DNA from: Auanema rhodensis
Lineage: Eukaryota; Nematoda; Chromadorea; Rhabditida; Rhabditidae
DNA length: 64,000 bases
Assembly (NCBI GenBank): GCA_964057225.1
Contig: CAXKVF010000074.1
Location: forward strand, 558,001 to 622,000
Direction of reading: 5' to 3'
Shown here: positions 1 to 12,860 of the stretch, piece after piece
How the letters are laid out: each line of letters opens with the position of its first letter
Numbering within the stretch: position 1 is the stretch's first letter
Program-made: the position numbers and the translations under genes
Notes under the pieces: generated by a model
What the model was told of the DNA's origin: nothing
Databases searched by the model: none
The model's input: the letters and a program-made list of their open reading frames with translations, nothing else

Positions 1-116
1 CAAAATTAGATTCCCCATGTCCATATTAGTCTAAAAACAAATTTTTATTGATATTGGTTCATGGTAACCATGACTTTGAAATTTACGTGAACTTTAATTT
101 ATGCTAATTAAATGTA

Positions 117-156
117 CACGTGATGTGCACTTGGTATGTAACTCGCTTCACGTGAA
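117..156. other. Twin CACGTG (E-box-like) palindromes in each monomer
   Basis: CACGTG occurs at 117-122 and again at 149-154, the second inside the 10-bp perfect palindrome TTCACGTGAA at 147-156. A third ACGTGA lies at 261-266 without the leading C. The three ACGTGA starts (118, 150, 261) recur in each monomer, giving spacings of 32, 111 and 33 bp. CACGTG is the canonical site of several bHLH-zip factors, so the array would offer hundreds of potential sites. Some monomers lose one: CACGTA in a minority of left-array units (for example near 681, 1209, 2969) and CACTTG at m17-22 in right-array units. Binding is unproven. Confidence 0.6.
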
Positions 157-234
157 AGATAAAGAGATGCGGTTTTCAAAATTAGATCCCCCATGTCCAT
201 ATTAGTCTAAAAACAAATTTTTATTGATATTGGT

Positions 235-249
235 GCATGGTAACCATGA
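235..249. other. CATGGT-A-ACCATG dyad in each monomer
   Basis: An inverted repeat with six-base arms CATGGT (236-241) and ACCATG (243-248) surrounds a single central A. The variable base m135 (here G at 235) decides its length: in the frequent T class the arms extend to TCATGGT/ACCATGA, a 15-bp dyad, while the G class keeps 13 bp. A compact dyad of this sort could bind a dimeric protein or form a small hairpin. The arms are nearly invariant; I saw only rare losses such as GCCTGG (587, 1115, 2875), GCAAGG (47403) and ACCGTG (54603, 55307, 59003). Confidence 0.55.
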
Positions 250-399
250 CTTTGAAATTTACGTGAACTTTAATTTATGCTAATTAAATGTACACGTGAT
301 GTGCACTTGGTATGTAACTCGCTTCACGTGAAAGATAAAGAGATGCGGTTTTCAAAATTAGATTCCCCATGTCGATATTAGTCTAAAAACAAATTTTTA

Positions 400-1453
400 T
401 TGATATTGGTTCATGGTAACCATGACTTTGAAATTTACGTGAACTTTAATTTATGCTAATTAAATGTACACGTGATGTGCACTTGGTATGTAACTCGCTT
501 CACGTGAAAGATAAAGAGATGCGGTTTTCAAAATTAGATTCCCCATGTCCATATTAGTCTAAAAACAAATTTTTATTGATATTGGTGCCTGGTAACCATG
601 ACTTTGAAATTTACGTGAACTTTAATTTATGCTAATTAAATGTACACGTGATGTGCACTTGGTATGTAACTCGCTTCACGTAAAAGATAAAGAGATGCGG
701 TTTCCAAAATTAGATTCCCCATGTCCATATTAGTCTAAAAACAAATTTTTATTGATATTGGTGCATGGTAACCATGACTTTGAATTTTACGTGAACTTTA
801 ATTTATGCTAATTAAATGTACACGTGATGTGCACTTGGTATGTAACTCGCTTCAAGTGAAAGATAAAGAGATGCGGTTTTCAAAATTAGATTCCCCATGT
901 CCATATTAGTCTAAAAACAAATTTTTATTGATATTGGTTCATGGTAACCATGACTTTGAAATTTACGTGAACTTTAATTTATGCTAATTAAATGTACACG
1001 TGATGTGCACTTGGTATGTAACTCGCTTCACGTGAAAGATAAAGAGATGCGGTTTTCAAAATTAGATTCCCCATGTCCATATTAGTCTAAAAACAAATTT
1101 TTATTGATATTGGTGCCTGGTAACCATGACTTTGAAATTTACGTGAACTTTAATTTATGCTAATTAAATGTACACGTGATGTGCACTTGGTATGTAACTC
1201 GCTTCACGTAAAAGATAAAGAGATGCGGTTTCCAAAATTAGATTCCCCATGTCCATATTAGTCTAAAAACAAATTTTTATTGATATTGGTGCATGGTAAC
1301 CATGACTTTGAATTTTACGTGAACTTTAATTTATGCTAATTAAATGTACACGTGATGTGCACTTGGTATGTAACTCGCTTCAAGTGAAAGATAAAGAGAT
1401 GCGGTTTTCAAGATTAGATTCCCCATGTCCATATTAGTCTAAAAACAAATTTT
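400..1453 (+). repeat. Tandem duplication of a 3-monomer (528-bp) block
   Basis: Rare variants recur 528 bp apart: GCCTGG at 587 and 1115, CACGTAAAAG with TAAAAG at 681 and 1209, TTTCCAAAAT following each, and TTCAAGTGAA at 851 and 1379. The match stops at about 1411, where the second copy has AAGATTAG, and TTGCTTCAT at 1464 has no counterpart. The left limit lies after the unique GTCGATATT near 372. This looks like a single unequal-exchange step. Confidence 0.85.
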
Positions 1454-4400
1454 TATTGATATTGCTTCATGGTAACCATGACTTTGAAATTTACGTGAAC
1501 TTTAATTTATGCTAATTAAATGTACACGTGATGTGCACTTGGTATGTAACTCACTTCACGTAAAAGATAAAGAGATGCGGTTTTCAAAATTAGATTCCCC
1601 ATGTCCATATTGGTCTAAAAACAAATTTTTATTGATATTGGTGCATGGTAACCATGACTTTGAATTTTACGTGAACTTTAATTTATGCTAATTAAATGTA
1701 CACGTGATGTGCACTTGGTATGTAACTCGCTTCACGTGAAAGATAAAGAGATGCGGTTTTCAAAATTAGATTCCCCATGTCCATATTAGTCTAAAAACAA
1801 ATTTTTATTGATATTGGTTCATGGTAACCATGACTTTGAAATTTACGTGAACTTTAATTTATGCTAATTAAATGTACACGTGATGTGCACTTGGTATGTA
1901 ACTCGCTTCACGTGTAAGATAAAGAGATGCGGTTTTCAAAATTAGATTCCCCATGTCCATATTAGTCTAAAAACAAATTTTTATAAATATTGGTGCATGG
2001 TAACCATGACTTTGAAATTTACGTGAACTTTAATTTATGCTAATTAAATGTACACGTGATGTGCTCTTGGTATGTAACTCGCTTCACGTGAAAGATAAAG
2101 AGATGCGGTTTTCAAAATTAGATTCCCCATGTCCATATTAGTCTAAAAACAAATTTTTATTGATATTGGTTCATGGTAACCATGACTTTGAAATTTACGT
2201 GAACTTTAATTTATGCTAATTAAATGTACACGTGATGTGCACTTGGTATGTAACTCGCTTCACGTGAAAGATAAAGAGATGCGGTTTTCAAAATTAGATT
2301 CCCCATGTCCATATTAGTCTAAAAACAAATTTTTATTGATATTGGTTCATGGTAACCATGACTTTGAAATTTACGTGAACTTTAATTTATGCTAATTAAA
2401 TGTACACGTGATGTGCACTTGGTATGTAACTCGCTTCACGTGAAAGTTAAAGAGATGCGGTTTTCAAAATTAGATTCCCCATGTCCATATTAGTCTAAAA
2501 ACAAATTTTTATTGATATTGGTGCATGGTAACCATGACTTTGAAATTTACGTGAACTTTAATTTATGCTAATTAAATGTACACGTGATGTGCACTTGGTA
2601 TGTAACTCGCTTCACGTGAAAGATAAAGAGATGCGGTTTTCAAAATTATATTCCCCATGTCCATATTAGTCTAAAAACAAATTTTTATTGATATTGGTGC
2701 ATGGTAACCATGACTTTGAAATTTACGTGAACTTTAATTTATGCTAATTAAATGTACACGTGATGTGCACTTGGTATGTAACTCGCTTCACGTGAAAGAT
2801 AAAGAGATGCGGTTTTCAAAATTAGATTCCCCATGTCCATATTAGTCTAAAAACAAATTTTTATTGATATTGGTGCCTGGTAACCATGACTTTGAAATTT
2901 ACGTGAACTTTAATTTATGCTAATTAAATGTACACGTGATGTGCACTTGGTATGTAACTCGCTTCACGTAAAAGATAAAGAGATGCGGTTTCCAAAATTA
3001 GATTCCCCATGTCCATATTAGTCTAAAAACAAATTTTTATTGATATTGGTGCATGGTAACCATGACTTTGAATTTTACGTGAACTTTAATTTATGCTAAT
3101 TAAATGTACACGTGATGTGCACTTGGTATGTAACTCGCTTCAAGTGAAAGATAAAGAGATGCGGTTTTCAAGATTAGATTCCCCATGTCCATATTAGTCT
3201 AAAAACAAATTTTTATTGATATTGCTTCATGGTAACCATGACTTTGAAATTTACGTGAACTTTAATTTATGCTAATTAAATGTACACGTGATGTGCACTT
3301 GGTATGTAACTCACTTCACGTAAAAGATAAAGAGATGCGGTTTTCAAAATTAGATTCCCCATGTCCATATTGGTCTAAAAACAAATTTTTATTGATATTG
3401 GTGCATGGTAACCATGACTTTGAATTTTACGTGAACTTTAATTTATGCTAATTAAATGTACACGTGATGTGCACTTGGTATGTAACTCGCTTCACGTGAA
3501 AGATAAAGAGATGCGGTTTTCAAAATTAGATTCCCCATGTCCATATTAGTCTAAAAACAAATTTTTATTGATATTGGTTCATGGTAACCATGACTTTGAA
3601 ATTTACGTGAACTTTAATTTATGCTAATTAAATGTACACGTGATGTGCACTTGGTATGTAACTCGCTTCACGTGAAAGATAAAGAGATGCGGTTTTCAAA
3701 ATTAGATTCCCCATGTCCATATTAGTCTAAAAACAAATTTTTATTGATATTGGTTCATGGTAACCATGACTTTGAAATTTACGTGAACTTTAATTTATGC
3801 TAATTAAATGTACACGTGATGTGCACTTGGTATGTAACTCGCTTCACGTGTAAGATAAAGAGATGCGGTTTTCAAAATTAGATTCCCCATGTCCATATTA
3901 GTCTAAAAACAAATTTTTATAAATATTGGTGCATGGTAACCATGACTTTGAAATTTACGTGAACTTTAATTTATGCTAATTAAATGTACACGTGATGTGC
4001 TCTTGGTATGTAACTCGCTTCACGTGAAAGATAAAGAGATGCGGTTTGCAAAATTAGATTCCCCATGTCCATATTAGTCTAAAAACAAATTTTTATTGAT
4101 ATTGGTTCATGGTAACCATGACTTTGAAATTTACGTGAACTTTAATTTATGCTAATTAAATGTACACGTGATGTGCACTTGGTATGTAACTCGCTTCACG
4201 TGAAAGATAAAGAGATGCGGTTTTCAAAATTAGATTCCCCATGTCCATATTAGTCTAAAAACAAATTTTTATTGATATTGGTTCATGGTAACCATGACTT
4301 TGAAATTTACGTGAACTTTAATTTATGCTAATTAAATGTACACGTGATGTGCACTTGGTATGTAACTCGCTTCACGTGAAAGTTAAAGAGATGCGGTTTT

Positions 4401-4800
4401 CAAAATTAGATTCCCCATGTCCATATTAGTCTAAAAACAAATTTTTATTGATATTGGTGCATGGTAACCATGACTTTGAAATTTACGTGAACTTTAATTT
4501 ATGCTAATTAAATGTACACGTGATGTGCACTTGGTATGTAACTCGCTTCACGTGAAAGATAAAGAGATGCGGTTTTCAAAATTATATTCCCCATGTCCAT
4601 ATTAGTCTAAAAACAAATTTTTATTGATATTGGTGCATGGTAACCATGACTTTGAAATTTACGTGAACTTTAATTTATGCTAATTAAATGTACACGTGAT
4701 GTGCACTTGGTATGTAACTCGCTTCACGTGAAAGATAAAGAGATGCGGTTTTCAAAATTAGATTCCCCATGTCCATATTAGTCTAAAAACAAATTTTTAT
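1115..4800 (+). repeat. Two copies of a 10/11-monomer higher-order repeat
   Basis: The GCCTGG monomer at 1115 recurs at 2875 (1,760 bp, 10 monomers) together with TTTCCAAAAT, TTCAAGTGAA, CAAGATTAG, TTGCTTCAT, CTCACTTCACG and TGGTCT in the same order. Further on the offset becomes 1,936 bp (11 monomers): CGTGTAAG 1911/3847, TTATAAATAT 1981/3917, GTGCTCTTGG 2061/3997, AGTTAAAG 2445/4381 and ATTATATT 2645/4581. The second copy therefore holds one extra monomer of the GTTCATGG class between about 3540 and 3840. CAAAATTAG at 4047 reads with TTTGCA in copy 2 but TTTTCA in copy 1. Confidence 0.88.
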
Positions 4801-7800
4801 TGATATTGGTGCATGGTAACCATGACTTTGAATTTTACGTGAACTTTAATTTATGCTAATTAAATGTACACGTGATGTGCACTTGGTATGTAACTCGCTT
4901 CACGTGAAAGATAAAGAGATGCGGTTTTCAAAATTATATTCCCCATGTCCATATTAGTCTAAAAACAAATTTTTATTGATATTGGTGCATGGTAACCATG
5001 ACTTTGAAATTTACGTGAACTTTAATTTATGCTAATTAAATGTACACGTGATGTGCACTTGGTATGTAACTCGCTTCACGTGAAAGATAAAGAGATGCGG
5101 TTTTCAAAATTAGATTCCCCATGTCCATATTAGTCTAAAAACAAATTTTTATTGATATTGGTGCATGGTAACCATGACTTTGAATTTTACGTGAACTTTA
5201 ATTTATGCTAATTAAATGTACACGTGATGTGCACTTGGTATGTAACTCGCTTCACGTGAAAGATAAAGAGATGCGGTTTTCAAAATTAGATTCCCCATGT
5301 CCATATTAGTCTAAAAACAAATTTTTATTGATATTGGTTCATGGTAACCATGACTTTGAAATTTACGTGAACTTTAATTTATGCTAATTAAATGTACACG
5401 TGATGTGCACTTGGTATGTAACTCGCTTCACGTGAAAGATAAAGAGATGCGGTTTTCAAAATTAGATTCCCCATGTCCATATTAGTCTAAAAACAAATTT
5501 TTATTGATATTGGTTCATGGTAACCATGACTTTGAAATTTACGTGAACTTTAATTTATGCTAATTAAATGTACACGTGATGTGCACTTGGTATGTAACTC
5601 GCTTCACGTGAAAGATAAAGAGATGCGGTTTTCAAAATTAGATTCCCCATGTCCATATTAGTCTAAAAACAAATTTTTATTGATATTGGTGCATGGTAAC
5701 CATGACTTTGAAATTTACGTGAACTTTAATTTATGCTAATTAAATGTACACGTGATGTGCTCTTGGTATGTAACTCGCTTCACGTGAAAGATAAAGAGAT
5801 GCGGTTTTCAAAATTAGATTAGCCATGTCCATATTAGTCTAAAAACAAATTTTTATTGATATTGGTGCATGGTAACCATGACTTTGAAATTTACGTGAAC
5901 TTTAATTTATGCTAATTAAATGTACACGTGATGTGCTCTTGGTATGTAACTCGCTTCACGTGAAAGATAAAGAGATGCGGTTTTCAAAATTAGATTACCC
6001 ATGTCCATAATAGTCTAAAAACAAATTTTTATTGATATTGGTGCATGGTAACCATGACTTTGAAATTTACGTGAACTTTAATTTATGCTAATTAAATGTA
6101 CACGTGATGTGCACTTGGTATGTAACTCGCTTCACGTGAAAGATAAAGAGATGCGGTTTTCAAAATTAGATTCCCCATGTCCATATTAGTCTAAAAACAA
6201 ATTTTTATTGATATTGGTTCATGGTAACCATGACTTTGAAATTTACGTGAACTTTAATTTATGCTAATTAAATGTACACGTGATGTGCACTTGGTATGTA
6301 ACTCGCTTCACGTGAAAGATAAAGAGATGCGGTTTTCAAAATTAGATCCCCCATGTCCATATTAGTCTAAATACTAATTTTTATTGATATTGGTGCATGG
6401 TAACCATGACTTTGAAATTTACGTGAACTTTAATTTATGCTAATTAAATGTACACGTGATGTGCACTTGGTATGTAACTCGCTTCACGTGAAAGATAAAG
6501 AGATGCGGTTTTCAAAATTAGATTCCCCATGTCCATATTAGTCTAAAAACAAATTTTTATTGATATTGGTTCATGGTAACCATGACTTTGAAATTTACGT
6601 GAACTTTAATTTATGCTAATTAAATGTACACGTGATGTGCACTTGGTATGTAACTCGCTTCACGTGTAAGATAAAGAGATGCGGTTTTCAAAATTAGATT
6701 CCCCATGTCCATATTAGTCTAAAAACAAATTTTTATAAATATTGGTGCATGGTAACCATGACTTTGAAATTTACGTGAACTTTAATTTATGCTAATTAAA
6801 TGTACACGTGATGTGCTCTTGGTATGTAACTCGCTTCACGTGAAAGATAAAGAGATGCGGTTTGCAAAATTAGATTCCCCATGTCCATATTAGTCTAAAA
6901 ACAAATTTTTATTGATATTGGTTCATGGTAACCATGACTTTGAAATTTACGTGAACTTTAATTTATGCTAATTAAATGTACACGTGATGTGCACTTGGTA
7001 TGTAACTCGCTTCACGTGAAAGATAAAGAGATGCGGTTTTCAAAATTAGATTCCCCATGTCCATATTGGTCTAAAAACAAATTTTTATTGATATTGGTGC
7101 ATGGTAACCATGACTTTGAAATTTACGTGAACTTTAATTTATGCTAATTAAATGTACACGTGATGTGCACTTGGTATGTAACTCGCTTCACGTGAAAGAT
7201 AAAGAGATGCGGTTTGCAAAATTAGATTCCCCATGTCCATATTGGTCTAAAAACAAATTTTTATTGATATTGGTGCATGGTAACCATGACTTTGAATTTT
7301 ACGTGAACTTTAATTTATGCTAATTAAATGTACACGTGATGTGCTCTTGGTATGTAACTCGCTTCACGTGAAAGATAAAGAGATGCGGTTTGCAAAATTA
7401 GATTCCCCATGTCCATATTAGTCTAAAAACAAATTTTTATTGATATTGGTTCATGGTAACCATGACTTTGAAATTTACGTGAACTTTAATTTATGCTAAT
7501 TAAATGTACACGTGATGTGCACTTGGTATGTAACTCGCTTCACGTGAAAGATAAAGAGATGCGGTTTTCAAAATTAGATCCCCCATGTCCATATTAGTCT
7601 AAATACTAATTTTTATTGATATTGGTGCATGGTAACCATGACTTTGAAATTTACGTGAACTTTAATTTATGCTAATTAAATGTACACGTGATGTGCACTT
7701 GGTATGTAACTCGCTTCACGTGAAAGATAAAGAGATGCGGTTTTCAAAATTAGATTCCCCATGTCCATATTAGTCTAAAAACAAATTTTTATTGATATTG

Positions 7801-10540
7801 GTGCATGGTAACCATGACTTTGAATTTTACGTGAACTTTAATTTATGCTAATTAAATGTACACGTGATGTGCACTTGGTATGTAACTCGCTTCACGTGAA
7901 AGATAAAGAGATGCGGTTTTCAAAATTAGATTCCCCATGTCCATATTAGTCTAAAAACAAATTTTTATTGATATTGGTTCATGGTAACCATGACTTTGAA
8001 ATTTACGTGAACTTTAATTTATGCTAATTAAATGTACACGTGATGTGCACTTGGTATGTAACTCGCTTCACGTGTAAGATAAAGAGATGCGGTTTTCAAA
8101 ATTAGATTCCCCATGTCCATATTAGTCTAAAAACAAATTTTTATAAATATTGGTGCATGGTAACCATGACTTTGAAATTTACGTGAACTTTAATTTATGC
8201 TAATTAAATGTACACGTGATGTGCTCTTGGTATGTAACTCGCTTCACGTGAAAGATAAAGAGATGCGGTTTTCAAAATTAGATTCCCCATGTCCATATTA
8301 GTCTAAAAACAAATTTTTATTGATATTGGTTCATGGTAACCATGACTTTGAAATTTACGTGAACTTTAATTTATGCTAATTAAATGTACACGTGATGTGC
8401 ACTTGGTATGTAACTCGCTTCACGTGAAAGATAAAGAGATGCGGTTTTCAAAATTAGATTCCCCATGTCCATATTAGTCTAAAAACAAATTTTTATTGAT
8501 ATTGGTTCATGGTAACCATGACTTTGAAATTTACGTGAACTTTAATTTATGCTAATTAAATGTACACGTGATGTGCACTTGGTATGTAACTCGCTTCACG
8601 TGAAAGTTAAAGAGATGCGGTTTTCAAAATTAGATTCCCCATGTCCATATTAGTCTAAAAACAAATTTTTATTGATATTGGTGCATGGTAACCATGACTT
8701 TGAAATTTACGTGAACTTTAATTTATGCTAATTAAATGTACACGTGATGTGCACTTGGTATGTAACTCGCTTCACGTGAAAGATAAAGAGATGCGGTTTT
8801 CAAAATTATATTCCCCATGTCCATATTAGTCTAAAAACAAATTTTTATTGATATTGGTGCATGGTAACCATGACTTTGAAATTTACGTGAACTTTAATTT
8901 ATGCTAATTAAATGTACACGTGATGTGCACTTGGTATGTAACTCGCTTCACGTGAAAGATAAAGAGATGCGGTTTTCAAAATTAGATTCCCCATGTCCAT
9001 ATTAGTCTAAAAACAAATTTTTATTGATATTGGTGCATGGTAACCATGACTTTGAATTTTACGTGAACTTTAATTTATGCTAATTAAATGTACACGTGAT
9101 GTGCACTTGGTATGTAACTCGCTTCACGTGAAAGATAAAGAGATGCGGTTTTCAAAATTATATTCCCCATGTCCATATTAGTCTAAAAACAAATTTTTAT
9201 TGATATTGGTGCATGGTAACCATGACTTTGAAATTTACGTGAACTTTAATTTATGCTAATTAAATGTACACGTGATGTGCACTTGGTATGTAACTCGCTT
9301 CACGTGAAAGATAAAGAGATGCGGTTTTCAAAATTAGATTCCCCATGTCCATATTAGTCTAAAAACAAATTTTTATTGATATTGGTGCATGGTAACCATG
9401 ACTTTGAATTTTACGTGAACTTTAATTTATGCTAATTAAATGTACACGTGATGTGCACTTGGTATGTAACTCGCTTCACGTGAAAGATAAAGAGATGCGG
9501 TTTTCAAAATTAGATTCCCCATGTCCATATTAGTCTAAAAACAAATTTTTATTGATATTGGTTCATGGTAACCATGACTTTGAAATTTACGTGAACTTTA
9601 ATTTATGCTAATTAAATGTACACGTGATGTGCACTTGGTATGTAACTCGCTTCACGTGAAAGATAAAGAGATGCGGTTTTCAAAATTAGATTCCCCATGT
9701 CCATATTAGTCTAAAAACAAATTTTTATTGATATTGGTTCATGGTAACCATGACTTTGAAATTTACGTGAACTTTAATTTATGCTAATTAAATGTACACG
9801 TGATGTGCACTTGGTATGTAACTCGCTTCACGTGAAAGATAAAGAGATGCGGTTTTCAAAATTAGATTCCCCATGTCCATATTAGTCTAAAAACAAATTT
9901 TTATTGATATTGGTGCATGGTAACCATGACTTTGAAATTTACGTGAACTTTAATTTATGCTAATTAAATGTACACGTGATGTGCTCTTGGTATGTAACTC
10001 GCTTCACGTGAAAGATAAAGAGATGCGGTTTTCAAAATTAGATTACCCATGTCCATATTAGTCTAAAAACAAATTTTTATTGATATTGGTGCATGGTAAC
10101 CATGACTTTGAAATTTACGTGAACTTTAATTTATGCTAATTAAATGTACACGTGATGTGCTCTTGGTATGTAACTCGCTTCACGTGAAAGATAAAGAGAT
10201 GCGGTTTTCAAAATTAGATTACCCATGTCCATAATAGTCTAAAAACAAATTTTTATTGATATTGGTGCATGGTAACCATGACTTTGAAATTTACGTGAAC
10301 TTTAATTTATGCTAATTAAATGTACACGTGATGTGCACTTGGTATGTAACTCGCTTCACGTGAAAGATAAAGAGATGCGGTTTTCAAAATTAGATTCCCC
10401 ATGTCCATATTAGTCTAAAAACAAATTTTTATTGATATTGGTTCATGGTAACCATGACTTTGAAATTTACGTGAACTTTAATTTATGCTAATTAAATGTA
10501 CACGTGATGTGCACTTGGTATGTAACTCGCTTCACGTGAA
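3840..10540 (+). repeat. 24-monomer (4,224-bp) segmental duplication
   Basis: The segment of about 3840-6300 is repeated at about 8064-10530. Matching markers at +4,224 bp are CGTGTAAG (3847/8071), TTATAAATAT (3917/8141), AGTTAAAG (4381/8605), the two ATTATATT monomers (4581 and 4933 / 8805 and 9157), the GTGCTCTTGG pair and the rare CCATAATAG (6005/10229). A few differences accumulated: TTTGCA at 4047 against TTTTCA, and AGCCATG at 5821 against ACCCATG. A shorter part of the same segment (CGTGTAAG, TTATAAATAT, TTTGCA) also lies at 6663-6870, offset 2,816 bp, so the segment was copied more than once. Confidence 0.85.
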
Positions 10541-11639
10541 AGTTAAAGAGATGCGGTTTTCAAAATTAGATTACCCATGTCCATATTAGTCTAAAAACAA
10601 ATTTTTATTGATATTGGTTCATGGTAACCATGACTTTGAAATTTACGTGAACTTTAATTTATGCTAATTAAATGTACACGTGATGTGCACTTGGTATGTA
10701 ACTCGCTTCACGTGAAAGATAAAGAGATGCGGTTTTCAAAATTAGATCCCCCATGTCCATATTAGTCTAAATACTAATTTTTATTGATATTGGTGCATGG
10801 TAACCATGACTTTGAAATTTACGTGAACTTTAATTTATGCTAATTAAATGTACACGTGATGTGCACTTGGTATGTAACTCGCTTCACGTGAAAGATAAAG
10901 AGATGCGGTTTTCAAAATTAGATTCCCCATGTCCATATTAGTCTAAAAACAAATTTTTATTGATATTGGTGCATGGTAACCATGACTTTGAATTTTACGT
11001 GAACTTTAATTTATGCTAATTAAATGTACACGTGATGTGCACTTGGTATGTAACTCGCTTCACGTGAAAGATAAAGAGATGCGGTTTTCAAAATTAGATT
11101 CCCCATGTCCATATTAGTCTAAAAACAAATTTTTATTGATATTGGTTCATGGTAACCATGACTTTGAAATTTACGTGAACTTTAATTTATGCTAATTAAA
11201 TGTACACGTGATGTGCACTTGGTATGTAACTCGCTTCACGTGAAAGATAAAGAGATGCGGTTTTCAAAATTAGATTCCCCATGTCCATATTAGTCTAAAA
11301 ACAAATTTTTATTGATATTGGTTCATGGTAACCATGACTTTGAAATTTACGTGAACTTTAATTTATGCTAATTAAATGTACACGTGATGTGCACTTGGTA
11401 TGTAACTCGCTTCACGTGAAAGATAAAGAGATGCGGTTTTCAAAATTAGATTCCCCATGTCCATATTAGTCTAAAAACAAATTTTTATTGATATTGGTTC
11501 ATGGTAACCATGACTTTGAAATTTACGTGAACTTTAATTTATGCTAATTAAATGTACACGTGATGTGCACTTGGTATGTAACTCGCTTCACGTGAAAGAT
11601 AAAGAGATGCGGTTTTCAAAATTAGATTCCCCATGTCCA

Positions 11640-12860
11640 TATTAGTCTAAAAACAAATTTTTATTGATATTGGTTCATGGTAACCATGACTTTGAATTTT
11701 ACGTGAACTTTAATTTTTGCTAATTAAATGTACACGTGATGTGCACTTGGTATGTAACTCGCTTCACGTGAAAGATAAAGAGATGCGGTTTTCAAAATTA
11801 GATTCCCCATGTCCATATTAGTCTAAAAACAAATTTTTATTGATATTGGTTCATGGTAACCATGACTTTGAAATTTACGTGAACTTTAATTTATGCTAAT
11901 TAAATGTACACGTGATGTGCACTTGGTATGTAACTCGCTTCACGTGAAAGATAAAGAGATGCGGTTTTCAAAATTAGATTCCCCATGTCCATATTAGTCT
12001 AAAAACAAATTTTTATTGATATTGGTTCATGGTAACCATGACTTTGAATTTTACGTGAACTTTAATTTTTGCTAATTAAATGTACACGTGATGTGCACTT
12101 GGTATGTAACTCGCTTCACGTGAAAGATAAAGAGATGCGGTTTTCAAAATTAGATTCCCCATGTCCATATTAGTCTAAAAACAAATTTTTATTGATATTG
12201 GTTCATGGTAACCATGACTTTGAAATTTACGTGAACTTTAATTTATGCTAATTAAATGTACACGTGATGTGCACTTGGTATGTAACTCGCTTCACGTGAA
12301 AGTTAAAGAGATGCGGTTTTCAAAATTAGATTCCCCATGTCCATATTAGTCTAAAAACAAATTTTTATTGATATTGGTGCATGGTAACCATGACTTTGAA
12401 TTTTACGTGAACTTTAATTTATGCTAATTAAATGTACACGTGATGTGTACTTGGTATGTAACTCGCTTCACGTGAAAGATAAAGAGATGCGGTTTTCAAA
12501 ATTAGATTCCCCATGTCCATATTAGTCTAAAAACAAATTTTTATTGATATTGGTTCATGGTAACCATGACTTTGAATTTTACGTGAACTTTAATTTTTGC
12601 TAATTAAATGTACACGTGATGTGCACTTGGTATGTAACTCGCTTCACGTGAAAGATAAAGAGATGCGGTTTTCAAAATTAGATTCCCCATGTCCATATTA
12701 GTCTAAAAACAAATTTTTATTGATATTGGTTCATGGTAACCATGACTTTGAAATTTACGTGAACTTTAATTTATGCTAATTAAATGTACACGTGATGTGC
12801 ACTTGGTATGTAACTCGCTTCACGTGAAAGTTAAAGAGATGCGGTTTTCAAAATTAGATT
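11640..12860 (+). repeat. Local 2- and 3-monomer duplications (TTTTTGC variant)
   Basis: The rare change TAATTTTTGC, in place of TAATTTATGC, occurs only at 11711, 12063 and 12591, spaced 352 bp (2 monomers) and 528 bp (3 monomers). AGTTAAAG at 12301 and 12829 shares the 528-bp offset. The simplest reading is one mutation followed by two successive small duplications. GTGTACTTGG at about 12446 is private to one monomer. Confidence 0.8.

Larger units (their letters stand above)
101..276 (+). repeat. Reference 176-bp satellite monomer
   Basis: One full unit is used here as the coordinate frame, starting at ATGCTAATTA (m1). It holds about 33% G+C. In order it contains a TAATTA homeodomain-like core (m5-10), TACACGTGATGTGCAC (CACGTG at m17-22 followed by GTGCAC), a perfect 10-bp palindrome TTCACGTGAA (m47-56), TTTTCAAAA (m73-81), a CCCCATGTCC block (m89-98; this copy has the m88 C variant), an A/T-tract AAAAACAAATTTTTAT (m109-124), the dyad CATGGT-A-ACCATG (m136-148) and TTTACGTGAACTT (m158-170). 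The phase was chosen for convenience. No mammalian-type CENP-B box is present: the monomer has no TTCG core. I do not recognise the family by name. Confidence 0.95.

Noticed and set aside
101-276. CENP-B box
   Set aside because: The monomer has no TTCG core and no CGGG in the required spacing; the short CGGTTTTC stretch does not fit the motif.
101-276. tRNA-derived SINE or 5S-like gene origin of the monomer
   Set aside because: No recognisable A/B box pair, cloverleaf, or poly(A)/T terminator arrangement could be traced by eye on either strand.
1509-1691. Sixty-codon open frame, with near-identical copies at 3269, 6965, 7141, 56397 and 59565
   Set aside because: It is satellite read-through. 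In most monomers this frame is closed by TAG in ATATTAGTC; these copies have TGG (or TAT near 56501) by single substitution. Each frame then ends at the TAA in the next monomer. There is no codon-level conservation or context suggesting a peptide gene.
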